Made by a program: the position numbers and the translations under genes. A DNA stretch of 64,000 bases from contig NZ_CP136651.1 in NCBI RefSeq assembly GCF_036784765.1, positions 372,001-436,000 on the forward strand, in the 5' to 3' direction. How positions within the stretch are numbered: position 1 is the first letter of the stretch; the number at the start of each line of letters is the position of its first letter. Positions 45,292 to 54,315 of the stretch are shown here, piece by piece. Source of the DNA: Novosphingobium sp. ZN18A2. GTDB lineage: Bacteria; Pseudomonadota; Alphaproteobacteria; Sphingomonadales; Sphingomonadaceae. The notes beneath the pieces are model-generated. The model was not told where the DNA came from. It worked only from the letters and a program-made list of their open reading frames with translations, and did no database searches.

Positions 45292-45828
45292 ATGGCGAAG
45301 CGCCACCCCGCGATACCCGGCCTCTGGTTGTTGACCGATGCGCGCAACGATGCGGCGCTGGATCGCGCCATGCGCCGCCTGCCGCGCGGCAGCGGCGTGA
45401 TTTTCCGGCATTACCATTTGCCCGTTACCGCGCGGCGCGCCCGCTTCGCCCGGTTGGCAAAAACGGCGCGATCGCGCGGGCTGGTTCCCGTGCTTGCCGG
45501 AAGCAGCCGCCTCGCGCGGGGCTGGGGCGCGGGGGGAGCCTATGGAGCGCCGTCCGCGCTTGGCCGCCCCACCGGCGGTCTTCGCCTTGCGACCGCGCAT
45601 TCGTTGCGCGAACTGGCGGTCGCGGCGCGCGGCGGGGCCGATGCGGTGCTGCTTTCCCCCGTGTTTGCAACGCGCAGCCACCCCGGCGGAAAGGCGCTTG
45701 GACCGGTCCGGTTCCTTTTTCTGGCGCGTCAGTCTCCGCTGCCGGTCATCGCGCTGGGCGGCATGTCAGCAAAGCGCGCGCGGCGGTTTCCGGTGCATGG
45801 CTGGGCGGCGATAGACGCCTTCGCGTGA
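45292..45828 (+). CDS. Degenerate thiamine phosphate synthase-like protein (ThiE/TenI family)
   Basis: 178-residue TIM-barrel protein resembling ThiE/TenI in its second half (GADAVLLSPVFATRSHPGGKALG, then PVIALGGMSA). The region where ThiE has the pyrimidine- and pyrophosphate-binding VHLGQ-D segment instead reads RLARGWGAGGAYGAPSALG. True thiamine phosphate synthase activity is therefore doubtful. No thi genes are near. The ATG at 45292 lies 22 nt from divergent yggS, leaving almost no room for separate promoters. Confidence 0.78.
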   Translation: MAKRHPAIPGLWLLTDARNDAALDRAMRRLPRGSGVIFRHYHLPVTARRARFARLAKTARSRGLVPVLAGSSRLARGWGAGGAYGAPSALGRPTGGLRLATAHSLRELAVAARGGADAVLLSPVFATRSHPGGKALGPVRFLFLARQSPLPVIALGGMSAKRARRFPVHGWAAIDAFA

Positions 45829-45891
45829 TATTTCTTCGCTTGTTATTCAAGGGCCTGATTCGCGCACGACACGATTGATTCCCAAGGATTC

Positions 45892-45921
45892 TTGACGCTG
45901 AGTCCGCTCGGCGCGATTATA
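45892..45921 (+). promoter_or_regulatory. Candidate ftsK promoter
   Basis: TTGACG at 45892-45897, then ATTATA at 45916-45921 with an 18-base spacer, 40 nt before the ftsK ATG. By eye only. Confidence 0.45.
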
Positions 45922-45961
45922 CCCTCCGCAAAGGGGCCGCGCGTGGCGCGGGGAAGGGAAC

Positions 45962-48340
45962 ATGGCTTCACGGGCAGCATCGTCTCGCACAGGCGCGGAT
46001 TGGCGCGCGGTCTTGCGCCGCAGCGTCCGGCGCAGTGCGGAACTCGTCGGCGGAAGCGTGCTGTTCCTGGCGGCGGCATTCCTTGCGCTTGCGCTGGTCA
46101 GCTATACCCAGACCGACCCTTCGTGGAACACCGCCGCGGGTGGCCCGGTCCAGAACTGGATGGGCAGCGCCGGGGCGTGGACCGCGGACATGGCGCTGTT
46201 CCTGTTCGGCATACCCGGCGCGGCGCTGGTGCCGATGCTCTATATCCTGGGCAAGGAGCTGTGGGACGCGGCGGGCGATGTCGAAGGCGGCCTCGATGAC
46301 GATGATGACGCGGATGGCACGGCCCAGGCATGGTGGCGTCCGGCGTTGCTCCTGCTGGTGGCGATGGTGCTGCTGGGCACCGTGCTGGCGCTGGCGCTTT
46401 CCGCGCCGCGCGGGCTTCCCGCCGGTCTTGGCGGCCTTGCCGGGCTGCTGGGCGCGGACGGCGTCAATGCACTGGCTGCCCTCTTGCCCGAAGCAGCGCG
46501 CGGCTGGGCGATCCTTGCCGCGACCATCGCGCTGTTCGTTGCGGGCGTGGTGATCGCGGGGCGCGTTTTCGCACTGGACTGGCGTAGTTGGTTGAGCGTT
46601 CCCGATGTCCTGAAACGCCGCCCGCGTCTGACGCGCGGCAACGATGGCGGATCGGCCGTGCTCGAACGCAAGCCGAAAGAGCCGCGCTCCGCCCCCCGCG
46701 CCGACCCGCGCGTTGTTCCCGATGCGCCCGAACCGGCCGCGCGGCGGCAGACGGAGATCGTCGATCCGCGCAAGCCGCAGGCGCCGTCCAAACTTACCGG
46801 CAAGGCCGCGCAGCGCGACCTGTTCGACACGTTCGAGCTGCCATCAATCGAAATCCTTGCCGAACCGCCCGCCGGATCGCAGCAGAAGATCGACAAGCTG
46901 GCGCTTGAGCGCAATGCGCGCCTGCTTGAAAACGTGCTCGACGATTTCAAGGTGCAGGGCGAAGTCACCGCTGTGCGCACCGGCCCGGTTGTGACGATGT
47001 ACGAACTGGAACCCGCACCCGGCACCAAGGCCAGCCGCGTCATGGGCCTGGCCGACGACATCGCCCGCAACATGAGCGCGGTTTCCGCGCGCGTCTCTTC
47101 CATTCCCGGGCGGACCGTGATGGGCATCGAACTGCCCAATGCGGACCGCCAGATGGTGTCGTTCAGAGAGCTGGTTTCGTGCGATGCCTTCGTCGGCGCC
47201 AAGGGAATGCTGCCGATTATCCTGGGCAAGGATATCGCGGGCGAACCCGTGGTGGCCGATCTTGCCTCCATGCCCCACCTTCTGGTGGCCGGCACCACCG
47301 GTTCGGGCAAGTCGGTTGGGCTCAACTGCATCCTTCTGTCGCTGCTATATCGCCTGACGCCCAGGGAATGCCGCCTGATCCTGGTCGACCCCAAGGTGCT
47401 GGAGCTCAAGAGTTACGACGATATTCCGCACCTGCTTTCGCCCGTCGTCACCGAACCGGCCAAGGCCGTGCGTTCGCTGAAATGGGCGGTGGAAGAGATG
47501 GAGCGCCGCTATCGCATGATGAGCTCTATCGGCGTGCGCAACCTTACCGGCTTCAACGACAAGGTTCGCGCCGCAATCGCCAAGGGCAAGCCGCTGGGCC
47601 GCCGTGTGCAGACCGGCTTCGATCCCGATACGGGCGAGGAACTGTTCGAGGAAGAACAGCTCGATTACGAAGTGCTGCCTCAGATCGTGGTGATCGTGGA
47701 CGAACTGGCCGACCTGATGGTGACGGTCGGCAAGGAAATCGAGGTGCTGATCCAGCGGCTTTCGCAAAAGAGCCGCGCGGCGGGCATCCACCTGATCATG
47801 GCGACGCAGCGTCCCTCGGTCGACGTTATCACCGGCGTCATCAAGGCGAACCTGCCCACGCGCATCAGTTTTGCCGTGACCGGCCAGATAGACAGCCGCA
47901 CGATCCTTGGCGAACGCGGGGCCGAACAGCTGCTGGGCAAGGGCGACATGCTCTACAAGCCCAATTCCGACCCGATAAAGCGCGTCCACGGCCCGTTCGT
48001 ATCGGACGAGGAAGTGGAGAAGGTGGCCGATCACTGGCGCGCGCAGGGATCGCCCGAGTATATCGACGCGGTGACCGAAGAGCCGGAAGACGGCGGCTTC
48101 GGCTTCGACGATATCGATGCCGCGTCCGACAGCCCGGAAGAGCGCAAGTACCGCCAGGTGTGCCAGTTGGTGTTCGAAAGCCAGAAGGCGAGCGCGAGCT
48201 GGATCCAGCGGCAGATGGGCGTGGGCTACAACACCGCCGCCAAGTGGATCGAGCGCATGGAGGCGGACGGGCTGGTCGGCCCCGCCAACCACGTGGGCCG
48301 CCGCGATATCTATCGCGACAGGGATGGAAACCCGCTTTAG
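45962..48340 (+). CDS. ftsK: DNA translocase FtsK
   Basis: 792-residue septal ATPase that pumps chromosome ends during division and activates dif recombination. The N-terminal domain has about four membrane segments (around 30-50, 75-97, 126-147, 180-203). A short basic/Pro linker (about 210-285) leads to the alpha/beta motor with Walker A GTTGSGKS (444-451), Walker B region VVIVDELADLM and the RPSVDVITGVIKANLPTRISF motif. The C-terminal winged helix gamma domain (about 725-792) would read KOPS sequences. The linker is much shorter than in E. coli FtsK. GGGAAGG precedes the ATG. Confidence 0.97.
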   Translation: MASRAASSRTGADWRAVLRRSVRRSAELVGGSVLFLAAAFLALALVSYTQTDPSWNTAAGGPVQNWMGSAGAWTADMALFLFGIPGAALVPMLYILGKELWDAAGDVEGGLDDDDDADGTAQAWWRPALLLLVAMVLLGTVLALALSAPRGLPAGLGGLAGLLGADGVNALAALLPEAARGWAILAATIALFVAGVVIAGRVFALDWRSWLSVPDVLKRRPRLTRGNDGGSAVLERKPKEPRSAPRADPRVVPDAPEPAARRQTEIVDPRKPQAPSKLTGKAAQRDLFDTFELPSIEILAEPPAGSQQKIDKLALERNARLLENVLDDFKVQGEVTAVRTGPVVTMYELEPAPGTKASRVMGLADDIARNMSAVSARVSSIPGRTVMGIELPNADRQMVSFRELVSCDAFVGAKGMLPIILGKDIAGEPVVADLASMPHLLVAGTTGSGKSVGLNCILLSLLYRLTPRECRLILVDPKVLELKSYDDIPHLLSPVVTEPAKAVRSLKWAVEEMERRYRMMSSIGVRNLTGFNDKVRAAIAKGKPLGRRVQTGFDPDTGEELFEEEQLDYEVLPQIVVIVDELADLMVTVGKEIEVLIQRLSQKSRAAGIHLIMATQRPSVDVITGVIKANLPTRISFAVTGQIDSRTILGERGAEQLLGKGDMLYKPNSDPIKRVHGPFVSDEEVEKVADHWRAQGSPEYIDAVTEEPEDGGFGFDDIDAASDSPEERKYRQVCQLVFESQKASASWIQRQMGVGYNTAAKWIERMEADGLVGPANHVGRRDIYRDRDGNPL

Positions 48341-48366
48341 CGACGGTGGAAACGTTCACCTGCAAA

Positions 48367-48407
48367 CCCTCCCGCAAGCGGGAGGGGAGCGAGACTCGCG
48401 CCGCCGC
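48367..48407 (+). repeat. Dispersed 41-bp repeat, copy 2
   Basis: CCCTCCCGCAAGCGGGAGGG followed by GAGCGAGACTCGCGCCGCCGC, 27 nt past ftsK. It differs from the inverted copy at 39537-39577 at three positions, all C/T. The first 20 bases form a hairpin that may also end ftsK transcription. Confidence 0.85.
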
Positions 48408-48510
48408 GAAACGTTTGCCGCTCACCCCGATGAATCTAAGGGCAAGATACGCTCTGGCCTGAAGCCTTTCACGTGATAGCCTGCCGGGCAAACATGCGAG
48501 AGGAGAGGTC

Positions 48511-49281
48511 ATGGAGAGGTTCAGCCGTTCGATAGAGGGCATGGTCGCACTGGTAACCGGGGCGGGCAGCGGGATGGGACGGGCAACCGCGATCCTGTTC
48601 GCGCAGGAAGGCGCACTGGTGGCGGCCGCCGATGTGAACGAGGAGGGTCTGGCCCGGACCGTTGCGGCAATAGAGGCGGCGGGCGGCACCGCGCGCGGCT
48701 TCGTGATCGACGTGGGCGATCCTGCGGCGATCGATCGCGGCATGGCCGATGTGCTCGGCTGGCACGACCGGCTCGATATCGTGGTCAACAATGCGGGCGT
48801 ATCGGGGTTCCTGCCGCTGGAAGACGATGGCTATGACGCCAACTGGGAACGTATCCTGCGCATCGACCTTTCCGCGCACCAGCGCGTGATCCGCAAGGCG
48901 CTGCCGTTCCTGCGCAAGTCGTCCGCGCCGCGCGTGGTCAACATCGCATCGACAGAGGCGCTGGGCGCGACCGCATACGACAGCGCCTATTGCGCGGCGA
49001 AGGCCGGTGTAACCGGGCTTACCCGCGCCCTTGCGCTGGAATTCGGCAAGGAAGGGATCACCGTGAACTGCATTTGCCCCGGCCCGATCCGCACCGGGAT
49101 GACCGATGCGGTACCAGAGGGAGACAAGGAGCTCTACGCAAGGCGCCGCACCGCGCTGAGACGTTATGGCGAGCCGGAAGAGGTTGCGCACGTCACGCTT
49201 TCGCTGTGCCTTCCCGCCGCGTCTTTCATCACCGGCACGGTGATTCCGGTCGACGGCGGTCTGATGGTTCGCAACGCCTAG
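48511..49281 (+). CDS. Short-chain dehydrogenase/reductase
   Basis: NAD(P)-dependent oxidoreductase of 256 residues. Cofactor motif TGAGSGMG (16-23), NNAG (93-96), and catalytic Ser147, Tyr160 and Lys164 (YCAAK). Asp41 after the second beta strand (AAADVNEEG) suggests a preference for NAD(H). The substrate is unknown. Its stop overlaps the stop of the convergent kinase gene (TAG on both strands, 49278-49281). Confidence 0.92.
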   Translation: MERFSRSIEGMVALVTGAGSGMGRATAILFAQEGALVAAADVNEEGLARTVAAIEAAGGTARGFVIDVGDPAAIDRGMADVLGWHDRLDIVVNNAGVSGFLPLEDDGYDANWERILRIDLSAHQRVIRKALPFLRKSSAPRVVNIASTEALGATAYDSAYCAAKAGVTGLTRALALEFGKEGITVNCICPGPIRTGMTDAVPEGDKELYARRRTALRRYGEPEEVAHVTLSLCLPAASFITGTVIPVDGGLMVRNA

Positions 49282-50123
49282 CCTCGGCCCTCTATCGCCA
49301 GCACTTCGCGCCCGGAGCCGAGCCGCACGGTCACATCCGCGCGTGCGGGCATTTCGGCTAGGATGTGCCGGGTAATCCGTTCGTAATGGCGGATAAAACG
49401 TTCGACTTGCGCGGGGGGCATCACTCGCGCCCCGTCGGACCGCGTGCGCAGCTTCGCTTCCTGTTCTTCGCGCCATTCGGATACGACGCCGAAACCGGGT
49501 GCGGCGAGCAGGATCAGCAGGTCTATCCGGTCGAACAATGCGCGATAGGGGCCGCCCAGCGCGGCGTTTGCGTGCCCACGCCAGATGCCATGCGGGTCTT
49601 CCGTCGCTTCCAGCGTGTTGACCGGATCGGCCAGCGCATCGGCCTCTTGCGGCCTTGCGCCCACGCACCATCCCTCGAACAGAAGGACACGGCATCCGGC
49701 GGGCGCCGCGGGCCATTCGCTCTCCGGCAGGCGATCGTCTTTCGCCTTGTCGAAGCGCGGCAGGCGCGCCGCTTCGCCGTGTTCCAGCGCGGCGATGACC
49801 GAAAGCCCGAGCGCAACGTCATGCGTGCCCGGCACGCCGCGTGTGGCGAAAAGCGGATGGACCGTTTGCGCCAGCCGCATACGCTCCGCGCGGGTAAGAT
49901 AAAGGTCGTCCAGCGAGAGAATGGCGGTGGGCAAGGCCATGCCGGCCAGCCGATCCGCCAGCGCGGCGGCGAGCGTCGATTTGCCGGAGCCTTGCGCGCC
50001 GGTGATGCCGACGACCAGCAGCCTGTTGCCATGCACGGCCTGTTCCCGCGCGACCGTTGCCGTCAGCCGCCGGACCAGCGCGGGATCGGGACCGCCTGTC
50101 AGGACGTGGTTTCCGGCGGCCAT
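49278..50123 (-). CDS. P-loop kinase, D-glycerate 3-kinase-like
   Basis: 281-residue cytoplasmic kinase. The N-terminal part has the Walker A loop GITGAQGSGKST (39-50), SLDDLYLTRAER with the conserved Asp pair, FATRGVPGTHDVALG, and FEGWCVGARPQ. This combination is typical of the group including plant D-glycerate 3-kinase and yeast YGR205W. Glycerate as substrate is inferred from family only. The start at 50123 overlaps the 3' end of the flavin reductase gene by 25 nt, and its stop overlaps that of the convergent SDR gene. Confidence 0.84.
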   Translation of the reverse strand: MAAGNHVLTGGPDPALVRRLTATVAREQAVHGNRLLVVGITGAQGSGKSTLAAALADRLAGMALPTAILSLDDLYLTRAERMRLAQTVHPLFATRGVPGTHDVALGLSVIAALEHGEAARLPRFDKAKDDRLPESEWPAAPAGCRVLLFEGWCVGARPQEADALADPVNTLEATEDPHGIWRGHANAALGGPYRALFDRIDLLILLAAPGFGVVSEWREEQEAKLRTRSDGARVMPPAQVERFIRHYERITRHILAEMPARADVTVRLGSGREVLAIEGRG

Positions 50124-50731
50124 GCCTTGCGCTTCATATGAAAGCTGTCGCCATTGCGGACATAGCTTCCGGTGCCGTGCGTGCGGCCGATCAGCCGCAT
50201 CGCCGGGTTGTCTATGCGCAGCTTGCCGCCCTCTCTGCCCAGGAACGCGTCCTTGATGTGCATGGCGACGACTTCGCCCAGCACGATCAGGTTGCCGGGC
50301 GCGGGTTCGATCAATTGCCAGGTGCGGCACTCCATCGAAACCGGCGCAGATGCGATCAGCGGCGGCGCTACCTTTCCGGACGGGCAAGTGGCGATCTCCG
50401 CCAGGTCCAGTTCGCTGGTTCCGGCGGGGGCGTTTATCGCGGTAAGGTTCATCGCTTCGGCATCCGCTTCGCCCACCAGCGCGATGGTGAATTCCCCGGT
50501 CGCCCTGATGATCCGCGCGGTATCCTTGTCGCCGCCGGACGGGTTGGGCATCAGCCCCAGCGCGACCAGCGGCGGCGCATTCGACAGCACGTTGAAAAAG
50601 CTGTGCGGTGCGCAGTTGGCGGTGCCGTTTTCATCCAGCGTGACCGTCCACGCGATCGGGCGCGGCGTGACAGTGTTGACCAGCAACTTGTAACGCTCTG
50701 CCGGTGAAAGCGATTCCATGTCGAACAGCAT
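50099..50731 (-). CDS. Flavin reductase-like domain protein (FMN-binding split barrel)
   Basis: 210-residue member of the DIM6/NTAB flavin reductase group. VTPRPIAWTVTLDENGTANCAPHSFFNVLSNAPPLVALGL is the standard flavin-binding half. These proteins supply reduced flavin or act on small molecules. It is followed by the overlapping kinase gene, so the two are likely co-translated. No partner monooxygenase is visible. Confidence 0.9.
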   Translation of the reverse strand: MLFDMESLSPAERYKLLVNTVTPRPIAWTVTLDENGTANCAPHSFFNVLSNAPPLVALGLMPNPSGGDKDTARIIRATGEFTIALVGEADAEAMNLTAINAPAGTSELDLAEIATCPSGKVAPPLIASAPVSMECRTWQLIEPAPGNLIVLGEVVAMHIKDAFLGREGGKLRIDNPAMRLIGRTHGTGSYVRNGDSFHMKRKAWPPETTS

Positions 50732-50776
50732 GTGCCGGAGCTAGGCGGCCTGCGTTTTGGCTGCAAGGGGCGTCCG

Positions 50777-51238
50777 CTACGCCATCGATACGGGATAGCC
50801 GCGCCTGTGCTTGATCCGCCGGATGGAAAAGGCCGATCGCATCGTGGAAACGCCCGGCAAGCGCGCCAGGCAATCGCGATGGATACGGTCATACTGGTCA
50901 AGGTCTGCTGCGGCGACGCGCAGGAGATAGTCGGCGCTGCCCGACATCAGGTGGCAGTCCAGAATGTCGTCGAAATCCTGTACCGCGCTTTCGAACCGGT
51001 CCATTGCCTCGCGGCTCTGGTGCGTCAGCGTGATTTCCACGAACGCCAGCAGTTTCAGGCCCAGTTTTCCCGGATCGACCTGCGCGGCGTAACCGGCGAT
51101 CAGCCCGGCTTCCTCAAGCGCCTTGATCCGCCGGTGGCATGCCGAAGACGACATGCCCGCCAATTGGGCCAGTTCGGCAATCGAGCGCGAGGAATCGCTT
51201 TGCAGCGCCTTTACGAGAGCGACATCGGCACGATCCAT
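50777..51238 (-). CDS. Lrp/AsnC family transcriptional regulator
   Basis: 153-residue regulator with an N-terminal winged helix-turn-helix (DRADVALVKALQSDSSRSIAELAQLAGMSSSACHRRIKALEEAGLI) and a C-terminal RAM/ligand domain (about 65-150). It is divergent from ald with a 134-nt shared gap. Lrp-type regulators commonly control a neighbouring alanine dehydrogenase and respond to alanine or leucine, so ald is the likely target. An inverted repeat lies just upstream. An ATG nine codons earlier (51265) is in frame. Confidence 0.93.
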   Translation of the reverse strand: MDRADVALVKALQSDSSRSIAELAQLAGMSSSACHRRIKALEEAGLIAGYAAQVDPGKLGLKLLAFVEITLTHQSREAMDRFESAVQDFDDILDCHLMSGSADYLLRVAAADLDQYDRIHRDCLARLPGVSTMRSAFSIRRIKHRRGYPVSMA

Positions 51239-51244
51239 GAGATA

Positions 51245-51276
51245 ATTTCCCGAATTTGAATGCAAAACCGGGAAAT
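51245..51276. promoter_or_regulatory. Inverted repeat between lrp and ald, candidate Lrp operator
   Basis: ATTTCCCG (51245-51252) and CGGGAAAT (51269-51276), perfect 8-base arms with a 16-base AT-rich spacer. It lies 7 nt upstream of the regulator start and 97 nt upstream of ald, where an Lrp-type protein could repress its own gene and control ald. Confidence 0.55.
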
Positions 51277-51372
51277 ATCATCAACCGAGGTTGCGCGAAA
51301 GCTGATTTCAGGTGAAACTTCCCGGGCGAAACGGCGTATTCTCAGGGTCGGCAACAACTCCGGAGAGGCTCC

Positions 51373-52488
51373 ATGCGCGTCGGCACCGTCAAGGAAATCA
51401 AGAACCACGAATATCGCGTCGGCCTGACGCCGGAAAGCGTGCGCGAACTGGTCGCGCACGGGCACGAGGTATGGGTAGAGACAGGCGCCGGTCTGGGCAT
51501 CGGCGCAACCGACAGCGAATATGTCGTTGCCGGCGGGACAATCCAGCCGGATGCGAAAACCGTGTTCGACGCCTGCGAGATGATCGTGAAGGTGAAAGAG
51601 CCGCAGCCGCAGGAACGCGCGATGCTGCGCGAGGGCCAGATCCTTTATACATACCTCCACCTTGCCCCCGACCCCGAACAGACGGCGGACCTTGTGAAGT
51701 CGGGCGTCACCGCGATCGCCTATGAAACGGTCACCGGTCCGCATGGCTCGCTGCCCTTGCTCAAGCCGATGAGCCAGGTGGCCGGCCGGATGAGCATACA
51801 GGCTGGCGCCACCGCGCTGGAAAAGGCGCACGGCGGGCGCGGCGTCCTGCTGGGCGGTGTGCCGGGCGTCATGCCGGGCAAGGTCGCGGTGATCGGCGGC
51901 GGCGTGGTGGGCTTCAACGCCGCGCAGATGGCCGTGGGTCTGGGCGCGGACGTGACGATCCTGGATCGCGATCCGGAAGTGCTGGAACGGCTTGGCAACC
52001 ACTTCGAAAGCCGCGCGAAGACGCGTTTTTCGAACGAAGCGAACCTGCACGATTCGGTGTGTGAGGCCGATCTGGTGATCGGTGCGGTGCTGATTCCGGG
52101 CGCGGCCGCGCCCAAGCTGGTGACGCGCGCCATGCTGGGCGACATGAAGAAAGGCGCGGTGCTGGTCGACGTCGCGATCGACCAGGGCGGCTGTTTCGAA
52201 ACCAGTCACCCCACTACGCACGCGGACCCGACGTTCATTGTCGACGGCATCGTCCACTATTGCGTTGCCAACATGCCCGGCGCGGTGGCGCGCACCAGCA
52301 CATATGCGCTGAATAACGTGACGCTTCCGCATGCGCTGCGAATAGCGGAGAAGGGATGGAAAGCCGCGCTTTCGGAAAATCCGCACCTGGCAGCGGGGCT
52401 TAATGTCCACGCGGGCAAGGTTACCTATGCCGCGGTCGCCAGCGAACTTGGTTATGCATACACGCCGGTTGCGGAAATCGTCGATTGA
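51373..52488 (+). CDS. ald: Alanine dehydrogenase
   Basis: Interconverts L-alanine and pyruvate + ammonia with NAD. The 371-residue protein begins [20 protein letters not shown]. The catalytic Lys75 (VKVKEPQ) and His96 (YLHLA) are at the family's usual numbers. The NAD domain has [17 protein letters not shown], and the C terminus has [33 protein letters not shown] precedes the ATG. Divergent lrp suggests alanine-responsive control. The next gene starts 51 nt after the stop and is probably independent. Confidence 0.97.
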   Translation: MRVGTVKEIKNHEYRVGLTPESVRELVAHGHEVWVETGAGLGIGATDSEYVVAGGTIQPDAKTVFDACEMIVKVKEPQPQERAMLREGQILYTYLHLAPDPEQTADLVKSGVTAIAYETVTGPHGSLPLLKPMSQVAGRMSIQAGATALEKAHGGRGVLLGGVPGVMPGKVAVIGGGVVGFNAAQMAVGLGADVTILDRDPEVLERLGNHFESRAKTRFSNEANLHDSVCEADLVIGAVLIPGAAAPKLVTRAMLGDMKKGAVLVDVAIDQGGCFETSHPTTHADPTFIVDGIVHYCVANMPGAVARTSTYALNNVTLPHALRIAEKGWKAALSENPHLAAGLNVHAGKVTYAAVASELGYAYTPVAEIVD

Positions 52489-52539
52489 TCCGGATGGGAC
52501 TTAACCTGATTTAAGGAGGATCGGGCCAATATCCGGTTC

Positions 52540-54279
52540 ATGCGGCCGGGTAGGATTCTGTTTTTGCTGGCGGCGCTTGTGGCGCTGCTTTTGGATGTTG
52601 GCCCGGCATCGGCCGAAACCGGCGGATTTGCGCCCGGTTCGACCTGCCATGCGGCGGCGGGGCCACGCGAATCCTTTGCCACCGTGGCCGCCGATCCCGC
52701 GCGCTGGACCTGCCGGAACGGCAATTGGGATATCACGCGCGATCGCGTGCTTATCCGCTTCGATCTTCGCGGGGTGGAAGGCCCGGCCCCCGTTCTGCTG
52801 ACCACGCGGCTCAACCTTGCGCGCGAAGTGCGGCTGACGGCGTTTGGAGCCGACGGTCGCTCCGCCACCAGAACGGTGCGGGGAACGGACCTCGACCCGG
52901 GCAGCGGCGGCTGGCTGGCGGCAACGCGCCTGCCCGCGCTGGGCGAACGGCCCGCATACGTCGTGGCGGACTTCGTAGAGCCGATGCATGCGGGTCTGGT
53001 CGCCGATGCAAGGCTTACCGGCCCGGACGGCAACAAGGGCGCGGGCGCGGGGTTCAACCTCCTGATCGCCGCGCTGTGCGGGATGCTGTGCATTCCGCTG
53101 CTGTTCAACATCGCCTTCTATCGCATCCTGCGCGAACGGTTCCTGCTGTGGCACGCGGTGGTTGTGGTGATGATGCTGGTCCAGACGCTGGCCACATCGG
53201 GGCTGTTCAACATCTTCCTGGACCTGCCGCTGCTCGCCTTGCGCTATGCTTCGGCGTTCAGCTTCGGGATCGGAATCGCCGCCGCTGCCGCCTTTTCGGC
53301 GGACCTGATCGAAGCCGGGAAGCTGCGGGTTGTGGAACGGCGGCTGTTGCGCCTCAGCGGTGTGTGGATCGCGGTGTGGACGGGCGTTTACCTTTTTGCC
53401 AGCGGCCCGCTTCGCCCGTGGGGGTGGATGGCATATTACGCATCGTTCGTGCCGGTGCTGGTATTGTTCGCCTGGACGATGACAGCCGCGCGGATGAAGC
53501 GCAGCCGCGCGGTGAACTTCCAGATCGTGGCCTGGGCGCCGTTCATGCTGGTCGGGCTTGGGCGCATCGCGTCGGCACTGGGCCTGACGGCGCATCCGCT
53601 GGAATTGCAGGTCGAACAGCATATCGCCATCGCCTGGGAAGTAATCATCGCGGCCCTGGGCGTTGCGGACCGTTTCATGATTATCCGCCGCCAGCGTGAC
53701 CGCGCGGTTTCCCAGGCGCGAATGCTGGGCCTGCGGGCAGAGCGCGATGCGCTTACCGGGCTGCTGAACCGGCGAGGGCTGGAAGAAAAGCTGCCCGAAC
53801 TTCGGCGAAAGGGCTTTCGGGCGATGGCGCTGGTCGATCTGGATCACTTCAAGCTCGTCAACGACCGGCACGGCCACGCGGTTGGAGACAAGGTGCTTGC
53901 CGCCGTGGCCGATGCCCTTTCGCCCGACAAGGATACGGTCGCCGTGCGCCTTGGCGGCGAGGAGTTCGTACTGCTGTTCGCGGGCGACGATATCGAAGTT
54001 CGGGCGGAACGGCGCCGGCAGGCGATTCCCGGCCGGGTCGCATCGGCGGTGCCGGGCCTCGATGCGATCGTCACCGCCAGCATGGGCCTTGTCATCCGCG
54101 AGGTCGCGGACAAATCCGGCGCGAACGGCTTCGGTTACGATTATTCATCGCTTTTCGACCATTGCGACCGCCTGCTTTACGAGGCGAAGCGCTGCGGCCG
54201 GAACCGCACGATGAGCGAGCGGGTGCACGAATTCGGGCGAAAGAACACGGGTATCCACAGGCGCGGTCACGCCGCCTGA
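52540..54279 (+). CDS. Diguanylate cyclase with extracytoplasmic and 7TM sensor domain
   Basis: 579-residue membrane protein. It has a signal peptide (about 1-25), a periplasmic beta-rich domain (about 26-165, 7TMR-DISM-like), seven or so hydrophobic segments (about 168-375), a short coiled linker, and a GGDEF domain (about 395-555). The active-site motif is GGEEF (472-476), preceded by DLDHFKLVNDRHGH, so c-di-GMP synthesis is likely. The inhibitory RxxD site expected before GGEEF is absent (DKDT), suggesting no product inhibition. There is no EAL domain. Confidence 0.92.
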   Translation: MRPGRILFLLAALVALLLDVGPASAETGGFAPGSTCHAAAGPRESFATVAADPARWTCRNGNWDITRDRVLIRFDLRGVEGPAPVLLTTRLNLAREVRLTAFGADGRSATRTVRGTDLDPGSGGWLAATRLPALGERPAYVVADFVEPMHAGLVADARLTGPDGNKGAGAGFNLLIAALCGMLCIPLLFNIAFYRILRERFLLWHAVVVVMMLVQTLATSGLFNIFLDLPLLALRYASAFSFGIGIAAAAAFSADLIEAGKLRVVERRLLRLSGVWIAVWTGVYLFASGPLRPWGWMAYYASFVPVLVLFAWTMTAARMKRSRAVNFQIVAWAPFMLVGLGRIASALGLTAHPLELQVEQHIAIAWEVIIAALGVADRFMIIRRQRDRAVSQARMLGLRAERDALTGLLNRRGLEEKLPELRRKGFRAMALVDLDHFKLVNDRHGHAVGDKVLAAVADALSPDKDTVAVRLGGEEFVLLFAGDDIEVRAERRRQAIPGRVASAVPGLDAIVTASMGLVIREVADKSGANGFGYDYSSLFDHCDRLLYEAKRCGRNRTMSERVHEFGRKNTGIHRRGHAA

Positions 54280-54315
54280 TCCAGGTGGCCGCCTATCGGG
54301 ATGCTGGGATTCGGT

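Noticed and set aside
52504..52517. TTAA-N6-TTAA upstream of the GGDEF gene as a CtrA site
   Set aside because: Canonical full CtrA sites have a 7-base spacer; here it is 6 and part overlaps the ribosome-binding region.
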